Positions 34,107 through 47,190 are shown, counted from the first letter of the stretch. The stretch: DNA of 64,000 nucleotides from Mesostigma viride (GCA_009746045.1 RPFO01001338.1:36001-100000), one strand, 5' to 3'. Numbers and translations are program-made. Notes: generated from the sequence alone by a model not told the origin.

Positions 34107-36049
34107 CAAAAAGGGTTCATACACCCGTTTGCTCACCATAGTCACCAGCATCTTTGTTAAAACAATAAGTAGATGCATACAGACAGGTAGCGGTTACAGA
34201 ACCGCTATTAAGAATAAAGACCACAACAATGTCACTACGCCGCCAAAGTAGTCAAACTGCCCTAGCACGGGGCTGACATCAGCAACCGAGCTTAACTTAA
34301 CACGCCAACCTGAGAATGTAGCGACACCTACCGTACCACAAAAACAACAACCAATCAAATACCCTTTCCGAAAGGTTCTAATTATCATTCAACAAACCGG
34401 TTCAACAAACCCGGCCCTGTCAAACTTTAAGCATAAGATTGTTTCGAGATTGTAGCACAATAGGGCCACTGCCCCTACTACTAACAATTCCAGGTCGCCA
34501 GCCATTAGCCAAATCCGGTTACATCTGCCAAACCCGCCCGGTTCAGCCGACCATCCAGGCGGCTCCCGTGAGCGGCCTTATTCCCCGCCTCACTTCGAGA
34601 AACTCTTTTCAAAGAAATCCGATTCATACACCCGTTTGCTCACCATAGTCACCAGCATCTTTGTTAAAACAATAAGTAGATGCATACAGACAGGTAGCGG
34701 TTACAGAACCGCTATTAAGAACTCCTTAGGCATGGCTCGCGATTACCCAACCTCCCCTTCCTGGCCCTCCGGTCCGCTAAAGAAGCACCATTTCCTTTCC
34801 CGTCAAAAGCTGTCCTGTCGCGATGGGCGCTCTCCGTTGCCAGAAAACATATTTAATTCCCAGCGACTGTGAATGCACAAAAATTCATGCACTGTCGATC
34901 GACACAGCTCGCATTTTTGACCCCACTAGCTCGGGGGCCCCCGCTGACCTCGTTGCCGACCTCTTCTCTGATCCGCTAAGGGGTGCTGTCGCGGAACACA
35001 AAGTCAAAGCAAAAGCTGCTGACTGGCGCCGCTGATTCCAGCCGACGCCCAGTTTACAACTTTTTTGAAGAGCAACCAACCTAGTGCCGAGCACATAAAC
35101 ACTCCTTCCGTACAAAAAAGTGGAAATACCACTGAATACGAAATCAAGTTGGTTTTCAGCCCTTGCCTCCTGCGCCGAGGCTCCGTGTCCCACCACGGTG
35201 ACTTAAATTTTTTACCCCCCCGAGCCGCGGCGGCCCTCAAGCCAAGCCCAACCCGGAATGCAAGCATTTCCAGGTACGAGACAACTTAAAGGCAGGCCAG
35301 CCTGCCGACAGCCCAACCCGAGGCGCAAGCATCCCCAGGTACGGAACCATCAAGCAAGCTAGCCCTTGCCCAACCCGGCCAGCTGGCCGTTTCTTTCAAA
35401 CAAACCAGCCATTAAATAATGCATCAGCCCCCGCTTCGCATTTAAACCCCGATCACCCGGACATTAATTCCGGGCCAGTGGCAGCCATGAATCCCAACCG
35501 CCTTAAGCAGCCAGGGATCATGGATGCCGGAAATTTGGTTAACAAATTTTAGCCCCGCACCCATGCTGAGCGCAAGGCTGGTGAGGCACTTCTTGTACCG
35601 CCATAGCCTCAGCCGTCGGCGCTCAGCCAACGTTTACAAGAAAAAAGACCACAACAATGTCACTACGCCGCCAAAGTAGTCAAACTGCCCTAGCACGGGG
35701 CTGACATCAGCAACCGAGCTTAACTTAACACGCCAACCTGAGAATGTAGCGACACCTACCGTACCACAAAAACAACAACCAATCAAATACCCTTTCCGAA
35801 AGGTTCTAATTATCATTCAACAAACCGGTTCAACAAACCCGGCCCTGTCAAACTTTAAGCATAAGATTGTTTCGAGATTGTAGCACAATAGGGCCACTGC
35901 CCCTACTACTAACAATTCCAGGTCGCCAGCCATTAGCCAAATCCGGTTACATCTGCCAAACCCGCCCGGTTCAGCCGACCATCCAGGCGGCTCCCGTGAG
36001 CGGCCTTATTCCCCGCCTCACTTCGAGAAACTCTTTTCAAAGAAATCCG
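34107..36049. repeat. 515-bp tandem duplication, second unit interrupted
   Basis: Unit 1 is 34107-34621. Unit 2 is 34622-34721 plus 35643-36049. The halves of unit 2 are separated by a 916-bp insertion (34722-35637). The units are nearly identical. No protein family is recognised. Confidence 0.8.
34717..35642. mobile_element. 916-bp insertion with AAGAA flanks
   Basis: 34722-35637 is flanked by AAGAA at 34717-34721 and 35638-35642; the undamaged unit shows AAGAA once at this place. The ends (CTCCTTAGG and CGTTTAC) are neither inverted repeats nor TG/CA, so the class is open. A frame at 34870-35033 reads ECTKIHALSIDTARIFDPTS and looks coding-like, but I do not recognise it. Confidence 0.55.
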
Positions 36050-38694
36050 ATACTTTTCGGGGCTCTGTGAAAAATACAACAAATCAATACAGTAACACAT
36101 CATTTGCATGGCCCTGCATGGGTAATATCTCGAGATATTAAGTGAGACAACTATGAACAAATATAGCTAGTAGACATAGGCAAACATATATATATATAAT
36201 CCCGCGCAGCTTGCTCCACTCCGTGCATCGCGCGCAGCTTGCTCCACTCCGTGCCGCGCTGCCCGTTGTGCCGGGCTGTTGTGCCGCCCCCTGGGACTGC
36301 GCTTCCTCTCGGCCCGCCCCCGGTCTCGCTGGGTCCCCTGCCGGGTGCCCACCGGGCCCCGGGGCCAGCTGCCTCCCCGACCCCTCGGCCGCCGCCCCCG
36401 GCCTCGTTGCCGGGGCCTGGGGTGGTCGCGGGCGCGCTGGCGAGTCCCCCTGGGCGGGGCGCCGGCGTTCTCGATCCCCCTCCGCTGGGGGTCTCCCCGG
36501 TGGGCACTGCCTCCTCCGTGGCCCCGGCGGGCATGCCGGGCGCTGGTCGGGTCGTGGTGCGCGCGCCTGCCGGCCCGGCTGGGGAGACGCCGCAGGCCCC
36601 ACGTCCTGCCTTTGCTGGCGCCGCTCCCCGCCACTCAGCGCCCGCCGACGGCCTTCACCGGTGTGCCGTGCTGCTTCCCACGGGGTCCCCGTGTGCTGGT
36701 GTGTTCCACAACCGTAACCTCCTCTGCCAGCACCTTCGCGCTGTGCACCCCGATCTCGGCGCGGCGGATCTGCAGGCCATGAGCTGTTACCGGTGCCCGG
36801 AAGCTCACTGCCAGCGGGTGTACTCCATTCACGGGCGCGCTCAGCACGCGCGCGCCTGTGTTGCTCCACGGCCCCTCAACCGGCCAGCAGTCCCGGCCCC
36901 CTCCCCCCTCCCGCCTCGGCTCCCACCGGCTCCCAGCCCCCGCCGCCCGACTACTCGGCCAGTTGGCGTTGGCTTGACACGGTTCCCTGGGATGCATGCG
37001 CCATCAACCCGACGTCTACCCTGACCGACCTCCCCCACCGCGCGCGTAGCCTTTTCGCGCAATGTGCATGCAATCGTTTCTCTCCGGCGCATGCACGCCG
37101 CTCCGGACGACCCGCTGGGCTTTAAACTGCACATGGTGACCCCCCGCCTGCTCCTCACCCCTCTCGGGCGTGGTGTGCGCGGCCTCCAGGGTGCGGTTAT
37201 TGCCCGTTGCCGACGCTTTCTGCAGGGGGACTGGGAGGGGCTGTTTGGCGTGCCGCCCCCGCGCACGGCCCGGCTGTCGGGGGAGGTCAACTTCGAGCGG
37301 GTGGCCGCCGACGTCATCCGCCTCGTCCGCGAGGGGCAGCTCAGCCGGGCCATGACCCGCTTGGAAATGGCCAAGCTGGCCCCCGCCAATGCGGCTACCC
37401 TGGCGGCCTTGGAGGCTCTTCACCCTGCGGAGCCCGGATTCCAGCTGCCCGTGCCGGACCCCCTGCCGGCCCCCCTCCGGCTGGACCGCGACTGCTTCCT
37501 GGAGGTGATGCGTGCGGTCCCGCGGGCTTCCTCTACCGGGCCGTCGGGCTGGCGCTACGAGCACTTGGAGGTCCTGGTGGGGCATGGGGGCGAGGACATT
37601 CTCTTTGACACCCTCATTGACCTGGCGGCTGGTCGCGTTCCTCCCGCTGCGCGCGAGTGGTTAGCGGGCGCTCGCCTCCTCGCTCTGCTCAAGGGTGTCT
37701 TGCCCCCCCCGAGGGCAAGGTGCGCCCGATCGCCTGCGGTGAGGTGCTCCGCAAGCTCGTGGGCAAAGTGATCTGCCGCCAAAAGGCGCCCGAGCTCCGT
37801 GCCTTTTTCTGCCCGCCCCTCGCAGCGGGTGAGACCTCGGTGGCGGCCCAGCTGGGGGTGACGACTCCAGGCGGGGCGGATAATCCTCATCCATTCGGTG
37901 CAGGCCTACCTCGAGGCCCACCCCACCCACGCTGTCGTCAAGGTCGACTGCCACAACGCGTTCAACAGTCTGTCCCGCGCCAGCATGTTTGCGGCCGTCA
38001 TGGAGTCCTTCGAGGACTTGTACGCTTGGACAGCCGTGTGCTACGGCCAGCCCGGCCAACTGGTTCACATCATGGAGGACGGCACTCGCGGCGGCCTGCT
38101 GTCGCGGTCGGGCACCCAGCAAGGGGACCCCCTGGGACCCCTGTACTTTGCCGCCCCCCTCCAGGGTTGCCTCCAAGCGGTCCATGCTGCCCACCCGGCG
38201 GTCGCTATTCAGGCCTACTTGGATGATATCTACCTTCTGGGCCCTGTGCCGGACACCACCGCGGCTCTGCTGGCACTGCAGACCGCGGTGGCCGACATCA
38301 ACCTCCAGTTGACCCTGGCCAAGTGCGCGGTGTACTCGCCCCAAGGTGATTGCTCCGGCTTTCCGCCCCAGCTCTTGGGCCGGGACGAGCGCCTCCATGG
38401 GTTGGATGTCCTCGGCGTTCCGGTTGGCGACCCCGCGTTTGTCATCGATGCTCTGCGGGCCGCCCTCGAGGCACGCACTGAGGTACTGCCCTTGATTGCG
38501 CGCCTTCATGATTCGCAGACCAAGGGTCTGCTTCTGTGGTTTTGCGCTCACCCTCGCGTCGTTCACTGGCTCCGGGGCGCTCTTCCGGCTCAGGTCCGGC
38601 TGGCCGCCGAGGGCCACGACGAACGCATCCAGTCGGCCTTGGCGCAGCTGGTCCCGGGCCCCGACCTCCCGCCACATGCTACAGGGGCAGCTCA

Positions 38695-38940
38695 CGTAGG
38701 TGGGACGCGAGTGGAACACTTTTCACCTAGGAGAGACACCAGGTTCAGGTACGTGGAACAGCCATGTTTCAGGTATTCATGTAAGTGGGACAGGGTAGCT
38801 TTCAAAATTCAGTGTGGTGGGACAGTTACATGTTCAAAATTCAGGTCGGTGGGACAGGCAAATTTTCAATTACATGTAGGTGGGACACATGTTCATACAC
38901 ATACAAAACACAGGTTGGTGGGACATGTCCCACCGAGTTG
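38695..38940. repeat. left subterminal GTGGGACA motif array
   Basis: At least six GTGGGACA or GTGGAACA copies, spaced about 25-45 bp and mostly preceded by TTCAGGT or TGTAGG. Likely transposase-binding sites by analogy with other DNA transposons. Confidence 0.7.
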
Positions 38941-39655
38941 TGTGGCATGGATGTGTAACACCTATAATGCGCTAGTTTCAGCTATACTGTCTGCACTCGT
39001 TTCAGTGCTATATAAACTGTGTCGGAAAGGTCACGGCAAGCCCTACCTAGCCTATTCAAGGTGTGCCAGAAATACGGCAGGCGGGTGCGATTATTAATGA
39101 CGCAACCGGCAACCCTAATACCTCCGTTTACAACATGATGGCCAGATATTAAAAACATGAAGGGCAGTTGGGCCCACAGGGAAAAGTCTACATCGCAACA
39201 AGGCACCATGCGACTCCGTAGTCAGCGATCACAAACGTTTGCTTCACCCTTTCCGTGCGCTTCTGCTCATGCTGTTTAGGGTACCTGCACATAAGAAACG
39301 TGCCAAGACACACAACCACACACCATAATAATGCATTACAAATGCGAAGTACAATGTTGTTGTTGTTGGTGGTGGTTGTTGTTGTGGTGGTGGTGGTGGT
39401 GGCGGCGGCGGCGGTACATGGTGGTGGTGGGGGGTGGGGGTTGGGGTGGGGGTGGGGGTGTGGGCCCGGTGTGGGGGTGTGGGGGGGTGCGTCCCTGTGT
39501 TGTGGTGCGTGTGCGTGTGACAGTGCATATGTACGCGTGATGTGTGATGGGTGATGTGTGATGTGCGATGTGTGATGGGTGATGTGTGATCGATGTGTGA
39601 TGTGTGATGTGTGTGTGCTCATACGCCTACTTATATGTTGGCCCATTTGATCATG
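38941..39655. other. inner left part of the 19-kb transposon
   Basis: No recognisable gene. Contains GTT/GGTGGT-rich low-complexity sequence (39350-39490) and GTGATGTGTGAT repeats (39535-39615), ending at the CACTA insertion point. Confidence 0.5.
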
Positions 39656-39722
39656 CACTATACTATAAACTTACGGCCCGTACACGTATACGGGCCCCGT
39701 ATACGGCCCGTAAACGTATACG

Positions 39723-40305
39723 GGATGACTGTAGGTGTAAGTTGGCGATGCCATGGTAACCGGAGACGTCCGTCCTATAGTCAGCAAAATTGGTGCGAGA
39801 GGTCCCCAGTTCGATTCCGGTCGGATTCATTTGCAGATCGCGTTTTCCACGTTTTCCGCGGCCCGGCACTGAACGCAAAGGTTTTCACCTTTGCGGAGTG
39901 CCTGATCAGAATATACGCTTGGCTGATTTCGTTAGTACCGGCTACGCCCCCTTCTAAAAAAGAAGGATTCAGCCGTGTTCAGCCCGTCTCACGGTGCGAG
40001 ACTGAACAAGTCTCGCGTGCAGACATGTGTGTAGTACTCCTACACACAGATCTCGAGTGATTTATCTAGTACCAAATCCGAAAGGCTTGCATCACTCCCC
40101 GGACAGGAGAACTTTTGCGGATGACTGTAGGTGTAAGTTGGCGATGCCATGGTAACCGGAGACGTCCGTCCTATAGTCAGCAAAATTGGTGCGAGAGGTC
40201 CCCAGTTCGATTCCGGTCGGATTCATTTGCAGATCGCGTTTTCCACGTTTTCCGCGGCCCGGCACTGAACGCAAAGGTTTTCACCTTTGCGGAGTGCCTG
40301 ATCAG
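39723..40305 (+). repeat. repeat dimer inside the CACTA end
   Basis: One 5'-shortened unit and one full unit of the ~390-bp repeat seen at 17936-18676, with the same linker. They lie between GTATACGGG and AGTATACGGG of the CACTA subterminal repeats. Confidence 0.8.
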
Positions 40306-40690
40306 AGTATACGGGCTCCGTATACGTTACGTAAACTTTACTTCAATATACGACAAAAAGTATACGGGCCGTAAAGTTTACGGCCCGTATACTTTTTGTC
40401 GTATACTTTAGTAAACTTTACGGCCCGTATACTTTTTGTCGTATACTTTAGTAAAGTTTACTTTAGTATACGAAAAAAAGTATACGGGCCGTAAAAATTA
40501 CTACCGTATACTTTTTGTCGTATACTTTAGTAAATTTTACTTTAGTATACGACAAAAAGTATACGGGCCGTAAACTTTACGGCCCGTATACTTTGTGTCG
40601 TATGCTGCAGTAAATTTACTACCGTAAACGACACAAAGTATACGGGCCGTAAAATTTACGGCAAGTATACTTTGTGTCGTATGCCTTACA
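40306..40690. repeat. left CACTA subterminal palindromic repeats
   Basis: Repeated GTATACGGGCCGTAAA and TTTACGGCCCGTATAC in both orientations, with CTTTTTGTCGTATAC spacers. Extensive cruciform potential. Confidence 0.85.
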
Positions 40691-40799
40691 GGCCATTTTT
40701 TACGTCCACTTGGCGTCCACTAGAATTAATGTCACGCTACGTACACGCCGCGTACACCGAACCGAGCCTAGTACGGGGCCGTAACCGAAACAGTCCCCG

Positions 40800-41995
40800 G
40801 TTAGGGTCTTGTTGTTGTTGTTGTTGTTGTTGTGTCCCACGCCGCACATGGGCAGCAGAGAATCTATACTGGCCGATACGGTCTTGTACTCGTCCCGTTC
40901 TAGGTACGGCACAGAGCGGTTGCGTGTTGTTCTTGTTCTTGTTCTTGTTCTTGTTCTTGTTGTTGGTTCCCACGGAAGTTGTTGTTGTTGTTGTTGTGTC
41001 CCACGCCGCGGAAGTGCAGCAGAGATTCTATATTTGCCGAGGGCCGGATAGAACGGTTGCGTGTACGGGACTGGTTTCAGGAACGCCCCCGTACCTGTGC
41101 TAGTCGAGTTTGCAGGTGGGGAGTTGTGAACCGCCGCGCCGGGCGAGAACGATTTTTCGAATTTATCAACGATCACAAGCGTCTGCCCTTGCAACGCTTG
41201 CCTCATAATTAGCCGGCCATGCCGATTTGCAGTCGCCAGCCGGTCAGTAGTGGTGAAAGAATATTTGGACTAAAAAAGAATCGCGGGCTTATTGCGCCTG
41301 AAGAAGAAGAAAGCCAAAGGCGCACTAGGACAAGCCTTTGGAGCCGCAGTTTAGCATGATTGAGTTATCATTTTTCCAGCCATCTACAGCGCTCTCTCCG
41401 ATACAGCTAGCCTACCATGGCGTAGTCCTTAGCCAGCTACATCAATTTGTTCGTCTTTGTTCCTAAAGGAAATTTAAATTTCGTGACATCGTGCGCATGC
41501 GGCATTTCACGAAGCTACTGCAATCGCATTACGCTAAACAAAGTAAGCCAATGTTCCTAATCAGCGCCCGCATATGCATGCCACGTTTAGTCGCAAGGAG
41601 TCGCATCGGCTATCTGTCTCACACTTTGTTAATCATCGCTCATTTGCTTACTGCTCCATGAGGGGAGCTGTGTACTACTGATTCTCTATCTTTTATGTAT
41701 GGCAGTCGACTTAATGTCTTTTGCCATTCTTCAGGTTTCCACTCGTTCCCGTCGCTTGACAGGCTACTAAAGATGCCTTTGAGTTACACGACATTTTCGG
41801 CCTCGTTTACTCTACACCCGGCACATCTGGGCTACTCATTATGTGCCGATGTCCACCGTAAGTTATTCAAGTTTTTTGCCTTGCATGGTTGTCAGTTTTG
41901 CTGGGCAATTTCTCCCCACCGAGATCTCTTTTTTCGCTTTGGCAACGCCATGCTATTGTATGGTATGCCTTCGTGCCATGCTAGTGGGTAGGTAG
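40800..41995. other. CACTA interior, no gene assigned
   Basis: (TTG)n at 40810-40830 and 40975-40998 and (TTCTTG)n at 40930-40960 open artefactual Leu- or Asn-rich frames. The rest is unassigned. Confidence 0.5.
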
Positions 41996-41999
41996 GTTC

Positions 42000-43325
42000 A
42001 CGTGCTTGTTCGTTGTCAAGAGAGGAATGCGTGTGGGTGGGTGGGTGAACGCACTTTTTCCCTGTCAAGGGAGGGATGCATGTGGGGTGGGTGAGTGCAA
42101 GTGCTTTTTCCTGTCAAAGGAGGGATGCATGTGGGGTGGGTGAGTGCACGTGCTTGTTCCTTGTCAAGGGAGGGATGCACGTGGGGTGGGTGGTTGCACG
42201 TGCTTTTTCCTTGTCAAAGGAGGGATGCATGTGGGGTGGGTGAGTGCACGCGCTTGTTCCTTGTCGAGGGATGCATGTGGGGTGGGTGGGTGCACGCGCT
42301 TGTTCCTTGTCAAGGGAGGGGTGCATGTGCAGTAGGTGGGTGCACGTGCTTGTTTCTTGTAAAGGGAGGACTGCATGTGGGGTGGGTGGCTGCATGCGCT
42401 TGTTCCTTGTCAAGGGAGGGATGCATGTGGGGTGGGTGGGTGCATGCGCTTGTTCCTTGTCGAGGGAGGGATGCATGTGGGGTGGGTGGGTGCACGTGCT
42501 TGTTCCTTATCAAGGGAGGGATGCTTGTGCATTAGGTGGGTTCACGTGCTTGTTTCTTGTAAAGGGATGGATGCATGTGGGGTGGGTGGGTACACATGCT
42601 TGTTCCTTGTCAAGGGAGGGATGCATGCGCGGTGGGTAGGTGCATGCTCTTGTTCCTTGTCAAGGTAGAGATGCATGTGGGTGGGTGGGTGCATGAAATT
42701 GTTCCTTGTCAAGGGAGGGACGCAGGTGGGGTGGGTGGGTGCACATGCTTCTTCCTTGTCAAGGGAGGGATGCATGCACGGTGGGTGGGTGCATGTGTGT
42801 GTTCTTTATCAAGGGAGGGATGCATTGCAGTAGGTGGGCCCACATGCTTGTTTCTTGTAAAGGGAGGGGTGCATGTGGGGTGGGTGGGTGCACGTGCTTG
42901 TTCCTTATCAAGGGAGGGATGCTTGTGCATGAGGTGGGTTCACGTGCTTGTTTCTTGTAAAGGGAGGGATGCATGTGGGGTGGGTGGGTACACATGCTTG
43001 TTCCTTGTCAAGGGAGGGATGCATGCCCGGTGGGTAGGTGCATGCTCTTGTTCCTTGTCAAGGTAGAGATGCATGTGGGTGGGTGGGTGCATGAAATTGT
43101 TCCTTGTCAAGGGAGGGACGCAGGTGGGGTGGGTGCACATGCTTCTTCCTTGTCAAGGGAGGGATGCATGCGCGGTGGGTGGGTGCATGTGTGTGTTCTT
43201 TATCAAGGGAGGGATGCATTGCAGTAGGTGGGCCCACATGCTTGTTTCTTGTAAAGGGAGGGGTGCATGTGGGGTGGGTGGGTGCATGCGCTTGTTCCTT
43301 GTCGAGGGAGAGATGCATGTGGGCC
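42000..43325. repeat. ~50-bp minisatellite
   Basis: About 25 units of GTCAAGGGAGGGATGCATGT, GGGGTGGGTGGGTGCA and CGTGCTTGTTCCTT. Cys/Val/Gly-rich ORFs on the plus strand are artefacts. Confidence 0.9.
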
Positions 43326-45010
43326 GCTAGCTTCCCTCCCCTCCCCTCCCTTCTTAGCTTCCCTCCTTCCTTGCATTACTTAAGTTCCTATGGCTTCCTT
43401 CCCCTCCCCTCCCATATCCCATAGCTTAATGCCCTTCCCTTTCCTCCCTCTCCCTTTGTAGCTTTCCTCCCCTCCCTTGCTTAGCTTCCCTCCCTCGTTG
43501 CATTACCTAAGTTCCTTTAGCTTCCTTCCTCTCCCCTCCCATCCCTGAGCTTCCCTCCCCTTTCGTCCCTCTCCCTTCTAAGTAGCTTTCCTCCCCTTCC
43601 CTTTGTTAGCTTACCTCCTTCCTTGCATTACCTAAGTTCCTTTAGCTTCCTTCCCCTCCCCTCCCATGTCCCATAGCTTAATGCCCTCCCCTTTCGTCCC
43701 TCTCCCTTAGTAGCTTTCCTCCCCTTCCCTTTCTTAGCTTCCCTCCTTCCTTGCAGCACCTAAGATCCTTTAGCTTCCTTCCCCTCCCCTCCCATCCCTG
43801 AGCTTCCCTCCCCTTTCGTCCCTCTCCCTTAGTAGCTTTCCTCCCCTTCCCTTTCTTAGTTTCCCTCCTTCCTTGCATTACCTAAGTTCCTTTAGCTTCC
43901 TTCCTCTCCCCTCCCATCCCTTAGCTTCCCTCCCCTTTCCTCCCTCTCCCTTCTAAGTAGCTTTCCTCCCCTTCCCTTTCTTAGCTTGGGGGCTTCCTTG
44001 CATTACCGAAGTTCCTTTAGCTTCCTTCCCCTCCCCTCCCATCTTAGCTTCCCTCCCCTTTCCTCCCTCTCCCTTAGTAACTTTCCTCCCCTTCCCTTTC
44101 TTAGCTTCCCTCCTTCCTTGCATTACCTAAGTTCCTTTAGCTTCCTTCCCCTCCCCTCCCATATCCCATAGCTTAATGCCCTTCCCTTTCGTCCCTCTCC
44201 CTTAGTAGCTTTCCTCCCCTTCCCTTTCTTAGTTTCCCTCCTTCCTTGCATTACCTAAGTTCCTTTAGCTTCCTTCCTCTCCCCTCCCATCCCTTAGCTT
44301 CCCTCCCCTTTCCTCCCTCTCCCTTCTAAGTAGCTTTCCTCCCCTTCCCTTTCTTAGCTTGGGGGCTTCCTTGCATTACCGAAGTTCCTTTAGCTTCCTT
44401 CCCCTTCCCTCCCATATCCCATAGCTTAATGCCCTTCCCTTTCCTCCCTCTCCCTTAGTAGCTTTCCTCCCCTTCCCTTTCTTAGTTTCCCTCCTTCCTT
44501 GCATTACCTAAGTTCCTTTAGCTTCCTTCCTCTCCCCTCCCATCCCTTAGCTTCCCTCCCTTTCCTCCCTCTCCCTTCTAAGTAGCTTTCCTCCCCTTCC
44601 CTTTCTTAGCTTGGGGGCTTCCTTGCATTACCGAAGTTCCTTTAGCTTCCTTCCCCTCCCCTCCCATCTTAGCTTCCCTCCCCTTTCCTCCCTCTCCCTT
44701 AGTAACTTTCCTCCCCTTCCCTTTCTTAGCTTCCCTCCTTCCTTGCATTACCTAAGTTCCTTTAGCTTCCTTCCCCTCCCCTCCCATATCCCATAGCTTA
44801 ATGCCCTTCCCTTTCCTCCCTCTCCCTTAGTAGCTTTCCTCCCCTCACTTTCTTAGCTTCCCTCCTTCCTTGCATTACCTAAGTTCCTTTAGCTTCCTTC
44901 CCCTCCCCTTTCATATCCCATAGCTTAATGCCCGTAGCTTTCCTCCCTCTCCCTTAGTAGCTTTCCTCCCCTCCCTTGCTTAGCTTCCCTCCCTCGTTGC
45001 ATTACCTAAG
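43326..45010. repeat. 1.7-kb polypyrimidine minisatellite
   Basis: Long units made of CTTCCTCCCCTTCCC, TAGCTTCCCTCC and TTGCATTACCTAAGTTCC. The plus strand is overwhelmingly C/T, so it could form triplex DNA. Confidence 0.9.
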
Positions 45011-45600
45011 TTCCTTTGGCTACTTGGGAGCGGCGGGAGCGATGCCGACGAAAGGGCTGGCTGCGGCAAGAACGTCGTCCAGCGACCGGGTTTCTGGGGC
45101 GGCAGGTGTTGTTGGGGCCTCCATAGCTACGGGGAAGATGTCGAATGCTGGGGCGGGGGGCGCAGGCGTGCTATTCACGAAGGGAATGCCGCCATATCGA
45201 GTCGAAAATAGCGATATCTGCTGGGCAGGCCGAGGTCGAGAACGTACGAAATCGGGGACGATAGCTGCCGGAAATTATACCAGCGTGTTTGTCATCAGAA
45301 GACGAGTCGAATGCAACAAACCCGACTAAATTTCATGGCCTGAGTCGAAAGTTATGAGCATTCTCGGCAGCCATAGCTCGGCATATTTTCGCGTACGTCG
45401 TGGAGCTGATGCTCTGGGAAATTTGAATGATTGATAAGGGTTAATTCAACTAGTGTGTTTCTTAGTAGTATAATGTGTTTCTTCATTAATTTGAATGATT
45501 GATAATTGATTAATTAATTTGAATTATTGCCACATGATGTTTCCATGAAGTCAAATGACAACGCAAATCACAATACACTAGGTTGGACAAATCACAAGGT
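45011..45600. other. CACTA interior, possible short coding fragment
   Basis: A GC-rich open stretch at 45011-45329 reads Gly/Ala-rich residues then VENSDICWAGRGRERTK. I do not recognise it, and its start lies in the satellite. Confidence 0.25.
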
Positions 45601-45958
45601 TACGGCCCGTATACTTGTCCAGTATACTGGCCGTAAACTTTTACTACCGTATACTTTTTCTAGTATACTTGCTGTAAAATTTACTACCGTATACTTTTTC
45701 TAGTATACTGGCCGTAAAATTTACTACCGTAAATTTTTTCTCGTATACTGGCCGTAAAATTTACTACCGTAAATTTTTTCTCGTATACTGGCCGTAAAAT
45801 TTACTACCGTAAACTTTACTGCCGTATACGAGAAAAAGTATACGGTAGTAAATTTTACGGCCAGTATACGAGTGGTAAGTATATGCGTACGAACGCAAAA
45901 TTTACGGCCCGTAAAAATTTCCGTATACGTGTACGGGCCGTAAATTTATAGTATAGTG
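45601..45958. repeat. right CACTA subterminal palindromic repeats
   Basis: TACTACCGTATAC, TTTTTCTAGTATAC and TGGCCGTAAAATTTACTACC units mirror the left end and finish at the inverted terminus. Confidence 0.85.
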
Positions 45959-47190
45959 TGCCGACGTGACCTGTCGCATGTGTGCGGTAGACATATGTAC
46001 TGCATGCTACCTAGTCACACATGGCATGGGTTTGCAGAGTTACATACAGAGTGTACATTCTTGTCACATAAATGGTCCAGTATATCTTGGAGCCAAATGC
46101 ATGCAACCCATGCAACGATACTTACTTGACCACCATGCGCCAGTGGTTGTCATACTTCTTTGCATACGGGTCCTGTGGGTCAGGGTTTCCGTAGTACGTC
46201 AGGCCGTCACCATACAAGGTGAAAACCTGGTATTTGGCCCAGTCCGCCGTTGTCAGCACCTCGGCATGCTTTGCCACAGTGCGCTGTGGCGGAAGCTCGA
46301 GAGGAGGGAGAGAAGGCTTGGACTTTTTCTTGGCTGGGCGGGTGGCCTGATCCGTTGGTGGTGGTGCTCCCGCGGCTGGGTTGCCGACCCCTGCTGCCCC
46401 CACCTGGTCGGCTGCCCCCCCCTTCCCACCACGTCAGCTGCCTCACATCCGGCCTTGTCCCAGGTTGCCTTCACTGCTCCAGCCTTCTTGCATCATGAGC
46501 AATATCTTTCAAATAAAGGGGGGGCAGCTGGGATATCGCCAAGAAATGAGCAAGACTGCTAGTTTCCAACCCTTACATAATTCATGATCACCCGTTGCTG
46601 GGTGGTTACGCTGCATCATTTGGCTGCATGCAACGAAGAAGACCATTACATACTTTCGGCTCTTCCACGTCAAATTCTCACGGGGCCGGGCTGCATGCAT
46701 ACTCATGAAACAATCGAAACTCAGCAAACTAGTGCGACATGTACAAAATGCAGCAGGAAAAATACAGACAATTATGATGGAAATAAACTTACGCGCACAA
46801 GCGCGCGGTTGACCATGTACCCCTTGCTCCGATACTCGCGAATCTCAGTGGCCACCTCTTTCTCCACCAAGGGAAACTTGGCCGCACTCTGGGCTCCAAC
46901 ACAGCTAAAAAGCGGTGAAAAAGGGGTGAATTTTTCACCCCTTTTTCACCCCCGCTAAAAAGGGGTGAAAATTTTTTCACCCCTTTTTCACCCCTTTTTA
47001 GCGGTTAATTTTGCGGCTAATCACCGGCAAATTTTTGGGGGTGAATTTTTCACCCCTTTTTCACCCCTTTTTCACCGGTGAAAAAGGGGTAAAAAAAAGG
47101 GGTGAAAAAGGGGTGAATTTTTCACCCCTTTTTCACCGGTTTTTCACCCCTTTTTCACCGGTGAAAAAGGGGTGAAAAAATATTCACCCC

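Larger units (their letters stand above)
39654..45960. mobile_element. non-autonomous CACTA (EnSpm) transposon
   Basis: The body is 39656-45958. The ends begin CACTATACTATAAA and match as inverted repeats over 38 bp with one mismatch. The flanks share a 2-bp duplication TG. Both subterminal regions are packed with TACGGCCCGTATAC-type palindromic repeats, as expected of CACTA elements. The inside is minisatellites and a repeat dimer; no transposase was found. Confidence 0.85.

Noticed and set aside
34722-35637. Solo LTR, because of the 5-bp duplication
   Set aside because: The ends are CTCC and TTAC instead of TG and CA, and no primer-binding or polypurine site flanks it.
42000-43330. Cys-rich secreted protein family (CSLSREGCMWGGW repeats)
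   Set aside because: Period-50 minisatellite; frames shift between units and are open on both strands.
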